Made by a program: the position numbers and the translations under genes. Below, in pieces: positions 8,614 to 15,544 of a DNA stretch of 37,477 nucleotides. The DNA is taken from the IMG/VR virus record IMGVR_UViG_3300044643_001072, positions 1 to 37,477 of that record; one strand, 5' to 3'. A model generated the notes under the pieces. That model ran no database searches. It saw only the letters and a list, made by a program, of their open reading frames with translations, and was not told the DNA's origin. The stretch comes from a virus. Positions within the stretch are counted from its first letter, which is position 1, and the number at the start of each line of letters is the position of its first letter.

Positions 8614-8850
8614 ATGGATCAAATACCGAAAGAGCTGGTCGCTCTGGTTGGTCCGGCCACCGCGTTTTTTATATGGGGACTTCTGTACGGCCCCAAAAGA
8701 GATCAAGGCGATCCGCTGCACAAGCTGGAGTTGGACATGAAAGATGAGATTGCGGCATTGCACAGGGAACTTGCAAACACGCGGGAAAGGCTGGCCGCAC
8801 TTGAGGCCACGGTGGCAGCAACGGTGGCAGCAATGGGGAGTCGGAAGTGA
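8614..8850 (+). CDS. Single-helix membrane protein with coiled coil
   Basis: A 78-aa protein with one hydrophobic helix (about residues 9-27) and then a heptad-rich helix (about 35-72, LELDMKDEIAALHREL and later LAALEATVAATV). The layout resembles small phage lysis accessory proteins of the haemolysin/XhlA kind, which oligomerise at the membrane with a holin. Its stop overlaps the endolysin GTG as GTGA, so the two are translationally coupled. Function is inferred from layout and position only. Confidence 0.6.
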   Translation: MDQIPKELVALVGPATAFFIWGLLYGPKRDQGDPLHKLELDMKDEIAALHRELANTRERLAALEATVAATVAAMGSRK

Positions 8851-9485
8851 ACGGTAACTTCGAGCGCGCGCTTGCGCTGACACTTGCTCACGAGGGCGGA
8901 TGGTCAGATCACCCCAAAGACCCCGGCGGGGCCACGAATATGGGCATCACCATCGGCACGCTGAAGCGACTTAAAATTGACGTTGACGGGGACGGGGACA
9001 GCGACCTTGCCGATCTGCGCAATCTGCGGCCAGCGGACGTGGCAAAGGTGTATCGGGTGTTCTATTGGGATGCTGTGCGGGCAGACCTGTTGCCTGCTGG
9101 GGTAGACCTTGCGGTATTTGACTTTGCCGTAAATTCAGGCCCGGCGCAAGCCGCAAAGGTGTTGCAGCGTGCTCTCGGGGTAGCGCCGGACGGGGACATT
9201 GGTCCGCAAACGCTTGCCGCTTTGGCGAAGGCAGATGCCGGTCTGATCATTTCTGCAGTATCCGACAAGCGGCTGCGCTTCCTGCGGTCCCTAAAGACTT
9301 GGGGGGCGTTCGGCACGGGCTGGCTGCGACGGGTGACTGTAATAAAAGAGGCGGCTTTGAAACTGGCAAAGGAACCGATTGAGGCCCCGCCACAAGTCGC
9401 CGAACCGACGCCGCTCGCCGGTAAAAGCTGGCTGGCCGCGCTGTTGGAATTGCTTTCCACACTCATGAAGGGATCGAAGAAATGA
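8847..9485 (+). CDS. GH108 endolysin
   Basis: A 212-aa peptidoglycan hydrolase. Residues about 5-95 form the glycosyl hydrolase 108 (N-acetylmuramidase) domain with the hallmark EGGW (catalytic Glu16), followed by DPGGATNMGIT. Residues about 97-170 are the associated peptidoglycan-binding domain (FDFAVNSG, then DGDIGPQTL). It has no signal peptide, so release depends on a holin. GTG 8847 overlaps the preceding stop, behind a GGGGAG site. A hydrophobic, basic C-terminal tail (about 190-212) might touch the membrane. Confidence 0.93.
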   Translation: MNGNFERALALTLAHEGGWSDHPKDPGGATNMGITIGTLKRLKIDVDGDGDSDLADLRNLRPADVAKVYRVFYWDAVRADLLPAGVDLAVFDFAVNSGPAQAAKVLQRALGVAPDGDIGPQTLAALAKADAGLIISAVSDKRLRFLRSLKTWGAFGTGWLRRVTVIKEAALKLAKEPIEAPPQVAEPTPLAGKSWLAALLELLSTLMKGSKK

Positions 9486-9688
9486 AACTTGTTTCTGACG
9501 CACGTCAGGCGTGGCGCTGGTTTTCCATCCAGGCCTTTGTTGCAATCGCAGCGCTGCAGGCGGCCTGGGCGGCGCTGCCGCCAGAGGGTCTTTCGGTCAT
9601 TCCAGCCGAATGGCGCGGGTACGTGACGCTTGGCCTGGCGCTTGCGGGGCTTGTCGGGCGGCTTATCCCGCAGGATGCGAAGAAGTGA
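9482..9688 (+). CDS. Holin
   Basis: A 68-aa protein with an N-terminal amphipathic region (ARQAWRWFSIQ) and two hydrophobic segments (about residues 15-33 and 46-62). This matches a common family of small phage holins found directly after GH108 endolysins. It would form pores in the inner membrane at the set time of lysis. ATG 9482 overlaps the endolysin stop as ATGA, and its stop overlaps the next GTG. Confidence 0.8.
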   Translation: MKLVSDARQAWRWFSIQAFVAIAALQAAWAALPPEGLSVIPAEWRGYVTLGLALAGLVGRLIPQDAKK

Positions 9689-10026
9689 TCGGGATTATTC
9701 CTCTGGACGTGTTCTGTTTGAACGTCGCGGTTTTTGCGGATGACGAATCCCGCTGCGCAGCATTGCGCGAGGAAGGGTGCGACGTTTCGGGGCATGACCA
9801 AGATTGCCTCGCATCGGCGCATATTGACACTGCAGGGGACGGGTCGACACGCCTTTCGATGGTTATCAAACCTGTGGCGACGAAAGCAACATGGGCGCAC
9901 GAGTGCGTTCACATTGCCGACTTTGTTATGAACCGCCTTGGCGTTCCGATGGGGGTCAGGAATACCGAAATCCGGGCATATCTGGTCGCGCATCTGTTCG
10001 CCGGACTAGAGGAACTGATGCCATGA
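9685..10026 (+). CDS. HECVH-motif protein (putative small metallopeptidase)
   Basis: A 113-aa protein with WAHECVHIADF at about residues 68-78, an HExxH-type zinc motif, followed 20-25 residues later by NTEIRAYLVAHLF, where a Glu could be the third ligand. It may be a minimal metallopeptidase fold. GTG 9685 is chosen because it overlaps the holin stop as GTGA; the open frame extends upstream only as a shadow. It lies between holin and spanins, so a role in envelope breakdown or superinfection control is possible, but the substrate is unknown and activity is unproven. Confidence 0.6.
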   Translation: MIGIIPLDVFCLNVAVFADDESRCAALREEGCDVSGHDQDCLASAHIDTAGDGSTRLSMVIKPVATKATWAHECVHIADFVMNRLGVPMGVRNTEIRAYLVAHLFAGLEELMP

Positions 10027-10256
10027 TCAGCGAAATCATCGCAACCCTTTGGAAGCCCATAGCCGCGCTGCTGGCGCTGATCATGGGCGGGGGCGTCCTG
10101 TACGCCAAGGGCCGATCCGATGCCAAGCGGCGGGTCGAAAACAAGGCCCTCACGGCCAGACTGAAAACCATCAAGGAGGTGCAGGCACATGCGCGCGAAT
10201 CCGAAACGCAGGATGATGACGCTTTGGTCGCTCGGCTTACTCGCAAGCCTGACTAG
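10023..10256 (+). CDS. Inner-membrane spanin (Rz-like)
   Basis: A 77-aa protein with an N-terminal membrane anchor (about residues 8-27) and a charged, helical periplasmic domain (about 30-70), the layout of an i-spanin. ATG 10023 overlaps the previous stop as ATGA. The outer-membrane partner starts inside this gene in another frame at 10189, the usual nested spanin arrangement. It would join inner and outer membranes for fusion after the endolysin has acted. Confidence 0.78.
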   Translation: MISEIIATLWKPIAALLALIMGGGVLYAKGRSDAKRRVENKALTARLKTIKEVQAHARESETQDDDALVARLTRKPD

Positions 10257-10422
10257 CGCCTGTGCACCGCTTGGGGCAAGCTCGTTCTGCGATGTCGTAT
10301 CGGGTCCGATCCTGTTTCCGGGCGAAGTGGCGGCGGTGGTGGTGCAGGGCGCTCGCCCGCAGGCCGTGAAGATCAACACGCAAAACAGCTACGGTGCCGC
10401 CCGCTGCGGCTGGAAGGAGTGA
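10189..10422 (+). CDS. Outer-membrane lipoprotein spanin (Rz1-like)
   Basis: A 77-aa protein with a signal sequence (about residues 9-24) ending in a lipobox-like LTSAC, the Cys being the expected lipidation site. The mature part is short, about 50 residues with two further Cys. It starts within the i-spanin gene in a +1-shifted frame behind a strong AAGGAGG (10173-10179), itself embedded in the i-spanin coding sequence. ATG codons at residues 9 and 10 could also serve as starts. Confidence 0.78.
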   Translation: MRANPKRRMMTLWSLGLLASLTSACAPLGASSFCDVVSGPILFPGEVAAVVVQGARPQAVKINTQNSYGAARCGWKE

Positions 10423-10426
10423 GACA

Positions 10427-10711
10427 ATGCCACAAAACACTACAATTACCGGCCCGGCGAATACTTGGGTTCTGGGCACCGATGCCAACGTGACGGAGAT
10501 CAGGTTTCAGAACATCGGGTCTGGGATTCTTTACGCACAAGGCACTGTGGGTGCGGTTCCTCCCACCAGCACATTAGGGGCCATAAAATACGAGCCCGGC
10601 GATGGGCAGGTCAGGACGCCGCTGGTGGACATGTTTGAAGGGGTTACAGGGGCCAACCGGGTTTACTTTTACTCAGATGTGGATTTTGCCGTGTCGGTAA
10701 GCCATGCTTGA
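10427..10711 (+). CDS. Small beta-rich protein, probable virion part
   Basis: A 94-aa protein beginning at ATG 10427 behind an excellent GGAAGGAG site (10412-10419). It is rich in Thr, Val and Gly with alternating hydrophobic residues, so probably all-beta, without membrane segments. No family is recognised. Overlap by 8 nt with the lectin-like gene after it suggests a joint host-recognition or tail module, for example a small adaptor or fibre-base protein. Confidence 0.6.
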   Translation: MPQNTTITGPANTWVLGTDANVTEIRFQNIGSGILYAQGTVGAVPPTSTLGAIKYEPGDGQVRTPLVDMFEGVTGANRVYFYSDVDFAVSVSHA

Positions 10712-11561
10712 TCTTCCCAGCCCGCTGGACGGCATCCGCAGCCCGCTTGGGCGGCTTCGTGGCGGCACCCGCTACCTCCTGGACCAACTCTCCACCCCTG
10801 CCGCTGTGGCCTATAGCTCGCGCAGGCTGAGCGCCAGTGCCACCCTTGCCAATCGTGTGCGTCGGTCTTCAGACAACGCGGAAAACAATTTCGGTTTTTG
10901 GGGTGGGAATTTGGACACGGCTTCGCTGCTGGCACACTGCGCGGGAGGCAATGGTTTCTTGACGACCGTGTATGACCAGAGCGGGAATGGCCGAAACTTC
11001 ACGCAAATAACGGCGCTCAACCAGCCGTCTATCGTGACAGCAGGAGTGGTGAACACGCAAAATGGGAGGCCCTTGATAAACTTCGACGGGGCTGGCGATG
11101 TGTTACACTCCGCCACTGGCGTTGCAAACACGATTATGGCAGGGAGAGCCTTCACCGCCATTCATGTCACCTTCAGCTCAAGCGGCGGTTTTGGCGTTTC
11201 GGGCAATAACGCGGATGGAGTGGGCACATCTCCTAGAGCTTACCTTCAAAGGGCCGGGTTCAGTTACAATACTCTGTCGGTTGTTGTGGTCCCTACGGCA
11301 TCAGGTGGTCAAATAACCAGTTACGGGCACGATGGCGTAAACACGGCAATTGCGTGGAAAAACGGGGCCTTAGTTGGCACTGGAACGCAAGCCGTATTAG
11401 CTGCTTTTGGTGGTACAGGTACATTAGCTGTGCCCCTAACGCCCACTACCAATGCGGGAAGCCTTGGCGAACTTTTGATTTTTAGCTCCGCGCTTTCGGA
11501 TGCGGATCGCCTTTTGGTGGAGCGTGATATGGGCAATTACTATGGAATAGCGGTGGCGTGA
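10704..11561 (+). CDS. Concanavalin-A-like receptor-binding protein
   Basis: A 285-aa protein. After a short Pro/Arg-rich N-terminus, a ConA-like lectin/LamG-type jelly-roll is suggested by TVYDQSGNGRNFTQ (about residues 88-101, also seen in the arabinofuranosidase B catalytic domain) and RPLINFDGAGD. It ends with ELLIFSSALSDADR and a NYYGIAVA close. Such domains bind cell-surface glycans. A hydrolase role is possible but cannot be decided here. It is the second candidate receptor-binding protein after 6580, and lies at the 3' end of the virion/lysis operon. Confidence 0.72.
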   Translation: MLDLPSPLDGIRSPLGRLRGGTRYLLDQLSTPAAVAYSSRRLSASATLANRVRRSSDNAENNFGFWGGNLDTASLLAHCAGGNGFLTTVYDQSGNGRNFTQITALNQPSIVTAGVVNTQNGRPLINFDGAGDVLHSATGVANTIMAGRAFTAIHVTFSSSGGFGVSGNNADGVGTSPRAYLQRAGFSYNTLSVVVVPTASGGQITSYGHDGVNTAIAWKNGALVGTGTQAVLAAFGGTGTLAVPLTPTTNAGSLGELLIFSSALSDADRLLVERDMGNYYGIAVA

Positions 11562-11776
11562 TGGAACAGCTTTACCGAATCTTCGATAAGCAAGCCGATG
11601 CGCAAGCCTATGCAGACTTTGCGAGGGAAAACAAACTGCCTCTTGGCCCGGATGACGCGACGCGGATATGGGATACCCCGCGCGAGCTTGTCGATGGCCG
11701 ATGGGTTGTTGGTTGCGCCAATGGCGGGTGCGTGCCGTGGGGCGAGGACTGGGTGCTCAAGGACGTGGCGGGATAA
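11561..11776 (+). CDS. Small protein downstream of receptor-binding gene, unknown
   Basis: A 71-aa acidic protein (LYRIFDKQADAQAYADFA near the start, then RELVDGRWVV) with no membrane segment and no recognised domain. ATG 11561 shares its A with the previous stop; GTG 11558 is an alternative. Small proteins of this kind often follow fibre genes and may assist folding, but that is a guess from position. It is the last gene before the convergent hairpin at 11781. Confidence 0.6.
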   Translation: MEQLYRIFDKQADAQAYADFARENKLPLGPDDATRIWDTPRELVDGRWVVGCANGGCVPWGEDWVLKDVAG

Positions 11777-11780
11777 GGAA

Positions 11781-11810
11781 AGGGCCGACACGGCTTTCCC
11801 GGTCGGCCCT
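11781..11810. terminator. Hairpin between convergent transcription units
   Basis: A perfect 9-bp stem (AGGGCCGAC at 11781-11789, GTCGGCCCT at 11802-11810) with a 12-nt loop lies exactly between the stop codons of convergent genes. T-runs are short on both strands, so it may be a bidirectional intrinsic or a factor-assisted terminator. Confidence 0.7.
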
Positions 11811-12278
11811 CTAGCGCTCTTTGCCGTTCGGCATCATTTCCAGCAGCAACGCCAAGGTTTTACTTGGCGTCTTGCGACCACACTCAATGTCGGAAATGTA
11901 TTGCGGACTCTTAAGCCCTAATGCTTCAGCCATTTGACCCTGATTAAAGCCTAGCGCTAATCGCGCAACACGGAATTGTTCAGCTTCCATTGGCAGGTTT
12001 TCCCTTTTCGCTGGATCATACAGATGGTGTGGCGTGTTATGCCTTGGCCTCTCTCGGTGAATAGCGCGGCCTTCTTCGTAAAGCGCCTCCGCTATTGAAA
12101 TAAAATGCTGGTCTACGCGCCGCGCCACCTCTGCATACCACGGCTTTGTCCGGTGCGATCTATCCCGGCTCCACACGTTTCTGGTAACGCCCAGATAAAG
12201 CAGCGTGCCATCTTCGGCATAATACCGGTACATCAACGGCTGGCGTTCCATCGCGGGATGCACTCTTTCTGGCTGCAT
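11811..12278 (-). CDS. GIY-YIG nuclease domain fused to XRE helix-turn-helix
   Basis: A 155-aa fusion. Residues about 15-85 look like a GIY-YIG nuclease: YRYY (17-20) and YLG (28-30) in place of GIY/YIG, R40, an EALYEE helix (64-69), and RPRHN ending at Asn81. Residues about 98-150 form an XRE-type helix-turn-helix: ARLALGFNQGQMAEALGL, then YISDIECGRKTPS. ATG 12278 is chosen for its AGGAG site; a TTG 24 nt upstream is weaker. The gene has its own promoter and operator-like dyad. It could be a DNA-targeted nuclease, or a repressor carrying a nuclease-derived domain. Confidence 0.75.
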   Translation of the reverse strand: MQPERVHPAMERQPLMYRYYAEDGTLLYLGVTRNVWSRDRSHRTKPWYAEVARRVDQHFISIAEALYEEGRAIHRERPRHNTPHHLYDPAKRENLPMEAEQFRVARLALGFNQGQMAEALGLKSPQYISDIECGRKTPSKTLALLLEMMPNGKER

Positions 12279-12302
12279 GGCTTTCTCCTGTGCGCGCCAC
12301 AA

Positions 12303-12331
12303 TAATTAAAACATTGTTGTAGTCGGGTCAA
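12303..12331 (-). promoter_or_regulatory. Promoter of the GIY-YIG/XRE gene
   Basis: On the minus strand TTGACC (12331-12326) is followed by AT-rich sequence offering TTTAAT (12310-12305) at 15 nt or TAATTA (12308-12303) at 17 nt as the -10 box. The start site would lie near 12296, leaving a leader of about 18 nt with AGGAG before ATG 12278. Confidence 0.5.
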
Positions 12332-12339
12332 CAGACTAC
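12319..12339. promoter_or_regulatory. Operator-like dyad over the -35 box
   Basis: GTAGTC (12319-12324) and GACTAC (12334-12339) form a 6-bp inverted repeat centred on the TTGACC -35 element. A dimeric helix-turn-helix protein bound here would block the promoter. The fusion protein encoded downstream is the obvious candidate for autoregulation (inference). Confidence 0.45.
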
Positions 12340-12408
12340 TCATAAAGCTTGTTATTCCTCACGGACTAACCCGGAACAATGTCAAGGGGGAAAGATCAGG
12401 GGTGCCGT

Positions 12409-12555
12409 TCAAACTTTCCGGGCGGCATCGGTATAGTATTCGGGATGCGATTCCATGGCATCCACAACTGCGCCCTCAATCGCTCTCCATAGGCGGGCAT
12501 GATCGGCGCGCTTCATGCGCGCGGGCGAGTTGGAATGCGGACGGCGCGGGGTCAT
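12409..12555 (-). CDS. Small basic protein, end of early operon
   Basis: A 48-aa protein whose ATG (12555) overlaps the preceding stop as ATGA. It has a basic, Pro/Ser-rich N-terminus and a helical ARLWRAIEGAVVDAMESH segment (about residues 21-38), a pattern I have seen in small phage proteins of unknown role. It is the last gene of the leftward operon. No clear terminator is seen in 12279-12408, so transcription may run on into the GIY-YIG gene. Confidence 0.6.
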   Translation of the reverse strand: MTPRRPHSNSPARMKRADHARLWRAIEGAVVDAMESHPEYYTDAARKV

Positions 12556-12770
12556 GCGCGCACCGGGTCAAAGACCTGCCCGCCCCTGACGATTCCCGAC
12601 TTCCAGTTCTTGGCGTCCGCGTCGATCTTCATGCGCTCCACTGTAAGCATCGCCAGTGGCGCACACTCGCGGCAGTAGTATCCGACCGCCGACAGCACGG
12701 CGACGTGCCGCCAGTCCCGTTCCCCGCACATGCGGCAGGTATGGGTAGGCATGGTGATTGTGTAAGTCAT
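12552..12770 (-). CDS. Small zinc-ribbon protein
   Basis: A 72-aa protein with CRMCGERDW (C-x2-C) near the N-terminus and YCREC (C-x2-C) about 20 residues later, a four-cysteine zinc ribbon. Start ATG 12770 overlaps the previous stop; GTG 12773 is an alternative. No specific family is recognised. It may bind nucleic acid or a host protein; several small Cys-rich proteins share this operon. Confidence 0.65.
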   Translation of the reverse strand: MTYTITMPTHTCRMCGERDWRHVAVLSAVGYYCRECAPLAMLTVERMKIDADAKNWKSGIVRGGQVFDPVRA

Positions 12771-13006
12771 CACTGCACCGCATTGCGGTTTCCCCGCACA
12801 TGAGCCTTGAACATATCAACAGCTTGCTGCTCCGAAATGTCGAAGCACTCAGCGACAAAGGCAAAAAGCCCAATCGAGGCCGCAACTGCGGCGATTGCTG
12901 CTTCATTTGTTCCTGCGCCCGGATTTAACTCTGTCAACTTCCCCAGCATGGCCGACCGGGCCGCGTTCACTGCCTCGTTGATCTCGTCATCGCTAAAGTC
13001 CCTCAT
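12770..13006 (-). CDS. Small helical protein, unknown
   Basis: A 78-aa protein beginning MRDFSDDEI at ATG 13006, behind GGAGGGG and overlapping the previous stop as ATGA. It is mostly helical, with an Ala-rich amphipathic segment (about residues 37-57) and FDISEQQAVDMFKAH near the end. No recognised domain. Confidence 0.6.
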   Translation of the reverse strand: MRDFSDDEINEAVNAARSAMLGKLTELNPGAGTNEAAIAAVAASIGLFAFVAECFDISEQQAVDMFKAHVRGNRNAVQ

Positions 13007-13158
13007 CCCCGCCCCTCCGCCAACGGATAAACCCAAAGACCAACGGCCAAGCCGAACAAATAATGCACCACATTGCCGGGCGATGCGAATACATCTGCAA
13101 AGCCCGTCAGTGCCGCGCAGATCAAGCCCGCCGCGACCCAGAAGACCATCTTATTCAT
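13003..13158 (-). CDS. Small membrane protein
   Basis: A 51-aa protein with two hydrophobic helices (about residues 4-22 and 30-45) and short charged ends. ATG 13158 has a GAGGCGGGG site and overlaps the upstream gene's stop as ATGA. Probably an inner-membrane early protein. Function unknown. Confidence 0.6.
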   Translation of the reverse strand: MNKMVFWVAAGLICAALTGFADVFASPGNVVHYLFGLAVGLWVYPLAEGRG

Positions 13159-13850
13159 CCCCGCCTCTTCATGCTGTCGATGTTGCCGTGATGGACGCTG
13201 AAGCTGTACGCCCACACCCAATCGTTCCGTTCCCATGCGTCGGGGCCGTGGAGGCTGTTCCAGAGGGCGCGGTATTCATCCCATGGGCCGGTCCACCCTA
13301 CCGGCAGAGCGCCCGCGTCCGCCTCTGCCTTGCCGACTGTGCAGCCCTCTGCGTAGCAATCGCCAAGGGTGATGTCCCGCAGCCGTTGCGGGCGAACCTC
13401 GGTGACGGTCAGGGTGATCCGGCTGAACCGGCGCGGCATGAAGCGGGCGTTCAGCTTTTCGCGCTTCCAAGGCCACGCGGCGTACCACCCGTTGTACGCC
13501 GCCGGGGTTCCGTCTTCGGCATAGCAGACAACATCGACACACCGGTCGGCCCCGCCTAAATCCAGCGTTTCGCAGATCAGGTCTTCTTTCACCCACAGCC
13601 GGTCGCCGGGTTCGGCCAAGCCATAGTGACGGTGCATCACGCAATCGTTCCAATCGGTCGGTTCATCAGGATGGTGAAACGGTACCAAAAGGCGCTGAAC
13701 GCCTGCCGGGTTGTCGATGCGCGCATGGTCAAAGCTGTGTGGATAGCCCTTCGGGCCCTGCCATTTTATGACCCGCCGGGTCTGCGTTTTTATCCCGTCC
13801 CGCAGGGCGCGCACCATCGGCGCGCTGTATATCATCGGGTAGTCCCTCAT
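13155..13850 (-). CDS. ASCH-like phage protein
   Basis: A 231-aa protein of a phage family with ASCH-like features. It starts IYSAPMVRALRDGIKTQTRR, has PGDRLWVKED in the middle and RFMPRRFSRITLTVTEVRPQ later. The C-terminus reads WNSLHGPDAWERNDWVWAY. ASCH domains belong to the PUA-like fold and are thought to bind RNA or modified bases. The cellular target is unknown. It is the largest non-recombination protein in the left half of the early operon. Confidence 0.75.
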   Translation of the reverse strand: MRDYPMIYSAPMVRALRDGIKTQTRRVIKWQGPKGYPHSFDHARIDNPAGVQRLLVPFHHPDEPTDWNDCVMHRHYGLAEPGDRLWVKEDLICETLDLGGADRCVDVVCYAEDGTPAAYNGWYAAWPWKREKLNARFMPRRFSRITLTVTEVRPQRLRDITLGDCYAEGCTVGKAEADAGALPVGWTGPWDEYRALWNSLHGPDAWERNDWVWAYSFSVHHGNIDSMKRRG

Positions 13851-14182
13851 CCCCGCCCCTCCGCTTGCAAAGGGCGAAGGGCCGCGCTTTCAATGTCGTA
13901 GCGCGGGTCAGCGGGCCATGCGGATGCCGGGGCATCCAGTGGGCCGATCCAGATCATGCCAATTTCCCAACGCCAGAGACTTGTACCGCCGCACACACCG
14001 CAGGTCAGTACGTCCAGAAAAGGGTCGCGTTCCCATTGCTTGATTGACCAGGTGTCGTTCTGGTTAGCGGTTTGCCTGCACCAACAGCATTGCTGGATAC
14101 CGCCGAACCGCCGCATAAGCGATGCTTCCTGCTTGCGGTTGGCCCAGCCGCCCACCGCTTCGATCAGCTTATCCATGGTCAT
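13847..14182 (-). CDS. Zinc-binding small protein
   Basis: A 111-aa protein with CCWCR (about residues 32-36) and CGVCGG (about 61-66), enough for a zinc ribbon. Its N-terminus DKLIEAVGGWANRKQ resembles that of the gene at 14346 (GKLIEAVQSG), hinting at a shared short N-terminal module. ATG 14182 has GGGGAAG upstream; ATG 14176 is also possible. Function unknown. Confidence 0.6.
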   Translation of the reverse strand: MTMDKLIEAVGGWANRKQEASLMRRFGGIQQCCWCRQTANQNDTWSIKQWERDPFLDVLTCGVCGGTSLWRWEIGMIWIGPLDAPASAWPADPRYDIESAALRPLQAEGRG

Positions 14183-14349
14183 AGCTGCTTCCCCTTACCA
14201 AGCATCAGTTCAATGACCGGCAAAAATATGCCAGCCAGCACGCCAATTGCAAAGGACCGCTCGGGGAAAGAAAGAGCCGCAACCTGAAATGCCGTCAGTA
14301 AAACAAAGGCGACGGCGACACGCAGGGCAAACGAAAGCAACCAATTCAT
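14179..14349 (-). CDS. Small membrane protein
   Basis: A 56-aa protein with two membrane helices (about residues 3-22 and 28-47) and a basic C-terminus (GKGKQL). ATG 14349 is preceded by GAGGGGG and overlaps the previous stop as ATGA. A longer in-frame start at 14391 would add residues that only shadow the neighbour. No recognised family. Confidence 0.6.
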   Translation of the reverse strand: MNWLLSFALRVAVAFVLLTAFQVAALSFPERSFAIGVLAGIFLPVIELMLGKGKQL

Positions 14350-14687
14350 GGCTGTTCCCCCTCTTTCGCCCGCAAGATTGCCAGAAGCCATGAACGGGAA
14401 GCCTTTCCCGGAATATCCCCGCTATATGTCGGCCCAAAATCCCCTCGGTTTTCGACACTGGCACCGTCGCCCGCGTCAACCGTCCACGCCGACTCCGGTA
14501 GCAGTTCTTGTTGTAGGGAATGGGCGGCGTCGAGGGAACCGTTGTATGCGAGGAATACCCACCTGCGCTGCTCGGCGTTAAAGCCGGTCTTATAGGGCCA
14601 ATGCCCTCTTTTGGAGGAGCTGCCATGGAAAATGGGTTGCGGTAGCGTCCCCGACTGTACCGCTTCGATCAACTTACCCAGGCTCAT
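14346..14687 (-). CDS. Phage ABA sandwich domain protein
   Basis: A 113-aa protein resembling the phage ABA sandwich family. It has an N-terminal helix (GKLIEAVQSG), then DAAHSLQQELLPESAWTVDAG in the middle, and SRSWLLAILRAKEG at the end. These proteins are common in phage early operons and their function is unknown. Starts at ATG 14687, overlapping the upstream stop as ATGA. Confidence 0.7.
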   Translation of the reverse strand: MSLGKLIEAVQSGTLPQPIFHGSSSKRGHWPYKTGFNAEQRRWVFLAYNGSLDAAHSLQQELLPESAWTVDAGDGASVENRGDFGPTYSGDIPGKASRSWLLAILRAKEGEQP

Positions 14688-14929
14688 GACTGATCTCCCT
14701 CACCGAGAATGACTTTCCGAAACGCAACCGGGTCCATATCCAGAAGCCTGCACATAGCCGCCCATGCGTCATCAGCCCGGTATCCGCCACTCCATTCATG
14801 CGGGTCTTGCCAGCCCACAAAACAGCCTAGTACAATAAGGTCATCGACCTGCGCCTTGCGGTCGTATTGTCTGTGGACAGCCCCGCCGCGCGATATGTAC
14901 TTGTCGGCGATACGTTTCGCGTCACTCAT
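14684..14929 (-). CDS. Small protein, unknown
   Basis: An 81-aa protein, mixed charge, with no membrane segment. Segments such as LIVLGCFVGW and AWAAMCRLLDMDP suggest a small folded globule. ATG 14929 has a GGAG site and overlaps the upstream gene by 8 nt. No family recognised. Confidence 0.6.
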   Translation of the reverse strand: MSDAKRIADKYISRGGAVHRQYDRKAQVDDLIVLGCFVGWQDPHEWSGGYRADDAWAAMCRLLDMDPVAFRKVILGEGDQS

Positions 14930-15188
14930 GGCTGTCTCCTTTCTGCGCGAGGGTTGCGTGGCGCTCTGCGCTAATGTCCGGCAGGGGCAAGCCTTGGATG
15001 GCGTCCAGTTCCTGTACAGTCGCGTTATGGCTCGACCAGGGCCAGAAGCCTTCCGCCCTGCGCCAACGCGTCTCGCGGGCCAGCACGGCGGCGTCGGTGG
15101 TGTCGCTGTCGTACCAGACCTTGAAGCACTGCGTGCAAAGCGCGGCGCCGGGCGTGCCGGGCGTGCAGCAGTAGCACTTGTCGTCCAT
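14922..15188 (-). CDS. Small zinc-binding protein
   Basis: An 88-aa protein with two cysteine pairs at the N-terminus (CYCC at residues 5-8 and CTQC at 18-21), a compact zinc site. A Trp-rich region (RRAEGFWPWSSHN) and an acidic C-terminal helix follow. No specific family is recognised. ATG 15188 abuts the preceding TAA by one base. Confidence 0.6.
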   Translation of the reverse strand: MDDKCYCCTPGTPGAALCTQCFKVWYDSDTTDAAVLARETRWRRAEGFWPWSSHNATVQELDAIQGLPLPDISAERHATLAQKGDSHE

Positions 15189-15544
15189 TATTCACCGCCT
15201 TTCTGCGCGAGGGCAGCCAAGGATTCCAGAACCCGATTAAAGCGATACACCTTCACAACGCCGGAACATGCGCCAAAGACGGCCCCCTGCTGCGCTTCCC
15301 ATTTTAGCAGCACCCGCGCCGCTTCCTGGACCGTCACAGGCGCGGCCCCGGCAACCGCTTGATCGCCGGGCGGTTTCCATCCCATGACGATCATCAAAGA
15401 CACAAGTTCGCCAATCGTCGCATCGCCGCCCATGTGCATATTCACCGACTCTTCAACCGCGTTGATCTGCCTGGCGTGGAGCAGGTGGGTTCTGGCAGCG
15501 CGGATACCGATAGACTCAGGTGTTTCGTTTGCTTTGTCTGTCAT
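15188..15544 (-). CDS. Helical protein, unknown
   Basis: A 118-aa mostly helical protein. Its C-terminal half (VQEAARVLLKWEAQQ, then YRFNRVLESLAALAQKG) resembles the helical ends of other small phage early proteins. The LAALAQKG ending is echoed by LAQKGDSHE in its neighbour at 14922, suggesting recombination between neighbours or shared descent. Starts at ATG 15544, overlapping the previous stop as ATGA. Confidence 0.55.
   Translation of the reverse strand: MTDKANETPESIGIRAARTHLLHARQINAVEESVNMHMGGDATIGELVSLMIVMGWKPPGDQAVAGAAPVTVQEAARVLLKWEAQQGAVFGACSGVVKVYRFNRVLESLAALAQKGGE

Noticed and set aside
12807-13559. 250-aa plus-strand frame
   Set aside because: Antisense to the ASCH-like gene and three small coupled genes; Arg/Pro-rich with no pattern.
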